From: Lutjanus erythropterus
Lineage: Eukaryota; Chordata; Actinopteri; Lutjaniformes; Lutjanidae
Assembly: GCA_020091685.1 (NCBI GenBank)
Contig: CM034603.1
Span: forward strand, 13,313,298-13,377,297
Direction: 5' to 3'
Length of the DNA stretch: 64,000 nucleotides
Below, piece after piece: positions 61,524 to 64,000 of the stretch. How positions within the stretch are numbered: the first letter of the stretch is position 1; each line of letters opens with the position of its first letter. Below the pieces are notes generated by a model. That model made no database searches and was not told where the DNA came from. It saw nothing but the letters and a program-made list of their open reading frames with translations. Made by a program: the position numbers and the translations under genes.

Positions 61524-64000
61524 GTGAGTATGAAACTGCTGACATACAGGTCACACAGAGGCAGTATTGGTCAGGATACTGATTATTAATACTGGATCTT
61601 TGAGTCCGATACCGCCTTTGATATTTTAAAGTTAAAAAAGCTGATACACCAGCAGATATTTTACAGTTTCACTCAATCACTTTGGGACATGGGACATCAC
61701 AACTCTGTTGTAGAGTTGCTCAGGACTGCTGTAGCGTATTTTCACGGCATGTCATTAATCCAGAGGTCAGCTATGTTGGAGGTGCTGAGCATCAACAACG
61801 CAGCCAAACTTGCAACTGTTTTTGTTGCTCCAATTGGCCAATTTTGGTCAACAAAATATAACATCGTAAGATTAAAAACAAGCTTTTCATCAGTCCGTGT
61901 CTTTATGACTTGTGTCTTGCGTGCAAAAACACTATGTCTGGAAATGATTTGCTTTGACAAACCAACTAGGTTGTCATTTATCTAGCTAAGCCAGGCAAAA
62001 TAAAAGCTTCATGCTCATGCTGTTGAGTACACGCTTGTCAAAATACTGCTGTGACCTACAGCAGTTTTATAGTTGAGAGTGAAAAGGAATAATTCATTGT
62101 GACTGAACACAGCTTTTGAAGACCACAGCTAAGAGAAATAAGTTGCTCATTTATACAATAAGGATCTGCAGGCAAAGCCTTCGGTGTAAAGAAGGTTCAA
62201 GGAAATAAGACTAGTGTTAAGAAGTCTGGAGAAATATGGGCGGCACACTTGGCTGTGAACAACTTTCCATCATTCAGCACACTGAAGCCCTGAGTGTGAC
62301 CTCGACAACAACATCACATTCTTCCTCGATAACATTTATGTTTTTCTTCTGTTGTATTGCCCCGAACGACATGAAATGGTGTGGTAGGAGAGAAGAGAAA
62401 GGTTGGAGCCTTGAGCCAGAATTACACCTGTTGCACCTAAAAGATGAGCAAAGAAGAAGTTTCAAAACCAAACACCACAGCAACCATTTCAAAAGGTCTT
62501 CAATCTCAAACTGAGGAGCAGAGAAATCAATGTGAAAATTACTCTGCCCTTGGTGTGAATAAGAACGAAGGAACAAGATGGCCTGCAGTATCCTCTTGTT
62601 GAATCCTGGGTAATATTTGACATCAGCTTGCGCAGTAAGAAAGCATCTTTTGTGATCTATGAGAAACTATATTTTTTCCTTGACAGCAATGACAAAGTTT
62701 GGTGTTTGTGGGGAAAAACACTGCCTCCATTCCCGTGGGAACAAAATATTAGTCATTACCGTGGTCATCAAATCCTCAATAACTGCTCGTCATTTTATGT
62801 GTTTGCTCATTTGTTTGTCTGGAAATGAACTAGAAATCAAGCTCATTGAAGCTAATTTGCTATGCCTCTTTACATTATCCAGATAACAAAAACAAAATCT
62901 CAAAATCCTAACAGCTGTTATCTCACCCATATTATGTCAAATGTCCTACATGCGATATGATTCTGAAAGAAAAATGATTCTGAGTGGGGTTCAGCTTGCT
63001 TCTTCCTTAGCTTCTTATCCAGGGCTGATTGTGTCCTGCCAGAAAACCTTGCACTTTTGAGAGCATAACAACACCAACAAAATAAAATAAAAATAAATTA
63101 TTTAATATACAAACTTTGCCAAACAATCCAAGAGCCCACACCTGTCTTCATCCATGGATTGCAGTGCATCCAACTCTGTGATGATTTCTGGAATTTCAGG
63201 AATACACAGCATATTTCACTTTTATTTCAGTTTGGAGGAAATTATTTATTTATAAATAATTTTACTCCCCCTGTTTGAGCCTTTCTTCCTATGACTTTAC
63301 CCTGCATGGCATTTTATACATTTGTGAAAGATTAGGCATATTTTCTCATTATTTTACATCAAACACTGTAGTACTTCAGAGAGCATCAGGGGTCATGATA
63401 AAAGTATTACCTTTAAAAGGTGCAATTAAATGAAAACGTCAAATGAAACGTGTAGTTTTAAGCTCCAGCTGCCAATTTCAGGGCTTATTAAGATACTCCT
63501 CGCCTTCTGTGTGTGGGCAGGAGACACTGAATATATCATTAGTTTTTAGTTCAAATCAAGTGGCAGCTCAATATACTTTATAACGGTTAAATCACTTGAA
63601 AAATTTGTTCATTTCTCACAGAATGAAGCTTTGTTCTGACTGTGGAGCAAACACAAGGCAGGGTATCTTGGAAAAACTTTAGTCAGCAGAAGTTACACTC
63701 TGACAGGAAATGTTACAGCCATTCTGACATCCTTATATTGAGCTACAACTCCTGCAACTTTATGAAACAGACTGAGAGGCAGTGTTGCTGTGATCACAGG
63801 TGAACAGATGGAAAGTTTAAGATGTCCTCGGTCACTTTTGCGCCGCAGACATCTTTGGTGTACTCGCCAGATTCCTCTCTAACCCTTTGCAGTGACTCTT
63901 TAAAGTGTCTCTTGACATTTCTGCAAGATCACTGAACTTCAAAAGAACACCAAAGTTGTCCTTGACAGTTCGCAGATCTCTCCTCGAGAGAGTGAAGTAC
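61524..64000 (+). other. ptprn2: ptprn2 intron 9, 5' part
   Basis: Intron after donor gtgagt. About 61560-61680 contains gatactgattattaatactg and gtccgataccgcc, resembling a fish repeat. 62.0-63.8 kb shows nothing identifiable. No exon carrying the conserved residues after the GY-TD motif is present before position 64000. Confidence 0.75.
63832..64000 (-). pseudogene. hAT-transposase-like fragment (TTF/ZMYM-type), truncated
   Basis: On the minus strand a frame stays open from the window edge for about 56 codons to a stop at 63832-63834. It reads L-S-R-R-D-L-R-T-V-K-D-N-F-G-V-L-L-K-F-S-D-L, then D-T-L-K-S-H-C-K-G-L-E-R-N-L. The pattern F-G-x-L-x(7)-M-x(2)-D-x-L-x(2)-H-C-x(2)-L-E-x-x-L is characteristic of hAT-derived zinc-finger MYM/TTF-type transposases before the D-I-D/N-G motif. 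That following motif is absent, so the copy is truncated or degenerate. The rest lies beyond the window. Confidence 0.45.

Overview
This is vertebrate nuclear DNA from a ray-finned fish, most likely a percomorph teleost. It is AT-rich, with long repeat-filled introns, canonical GT-AG exons, an intronless fish-type TRIM gene, and repeat families I recognise as common in teleosts. There are no bacterial operons, CRISPR arrays or rRNA genes, and I found no complete tRNA gene.

The backbone is one plus-strand gene, ptprn2 (receptor-type tyrosine phosphatase N2, phogrin/IA-2beta), running through the window and open at both ends. Eight internal coding exons were read by hand from splice sites and phase: 754-804, 30290-30403, 47529-47643 (possibly to 47733), 48161-48305, 53134-53524, 54800-55111, 56368-56408 and 61156-61523. 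They join without a frame break into about 512 codons (542 with the extension). These encode the N-terminal RESP18-homology region and the luminal pro-region of the dense-core-vesicle protein, ending at the conserved GY-V/I-V/I-TD motif. The signal-peptide exon lies upstream; the mature ectodomain, membrane segment and phosphatase domain lie downstream.

Intron 2 (29.5 kb) and intron 3 (17.1 kb) make up most of the window. Intron 2 holds several hAT-type miniature elements (one with a perfect 8-bp target duplication), a 5'-truncated L1 fragment, an interrupted fish retroposon tail, a near-palindromic RFX-like motif, and a 2.8-kb unit at about 19.4-22.2 kb with exon-like pieces. Intron 3 begins with a (CA)n tract at the splice donor. 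It carries a complete intronless same-strand TRIM E3 ligase gene (32402-34075), a long fold-back element (38.44-38.95 kb) and a Rex1/L2-like LINE remnant. Downstream introns contain more MITE fragments, and the window ends in a minus-strand hAT-transposase-like fragment.

The TRIM gene is probably an independent innate-immunity-type gene inserted into the neuroendocrine ptprn2 locus; nothing suggests functional coupling. The best candidates for new biology are a hAT terminal repeat that may form an alternative splice donor of ptprn2 (47.73 kb), the unidentified exon-like unit at 19.5-22 kb, and the (CA)n tract fused to a ptprn2 donor.
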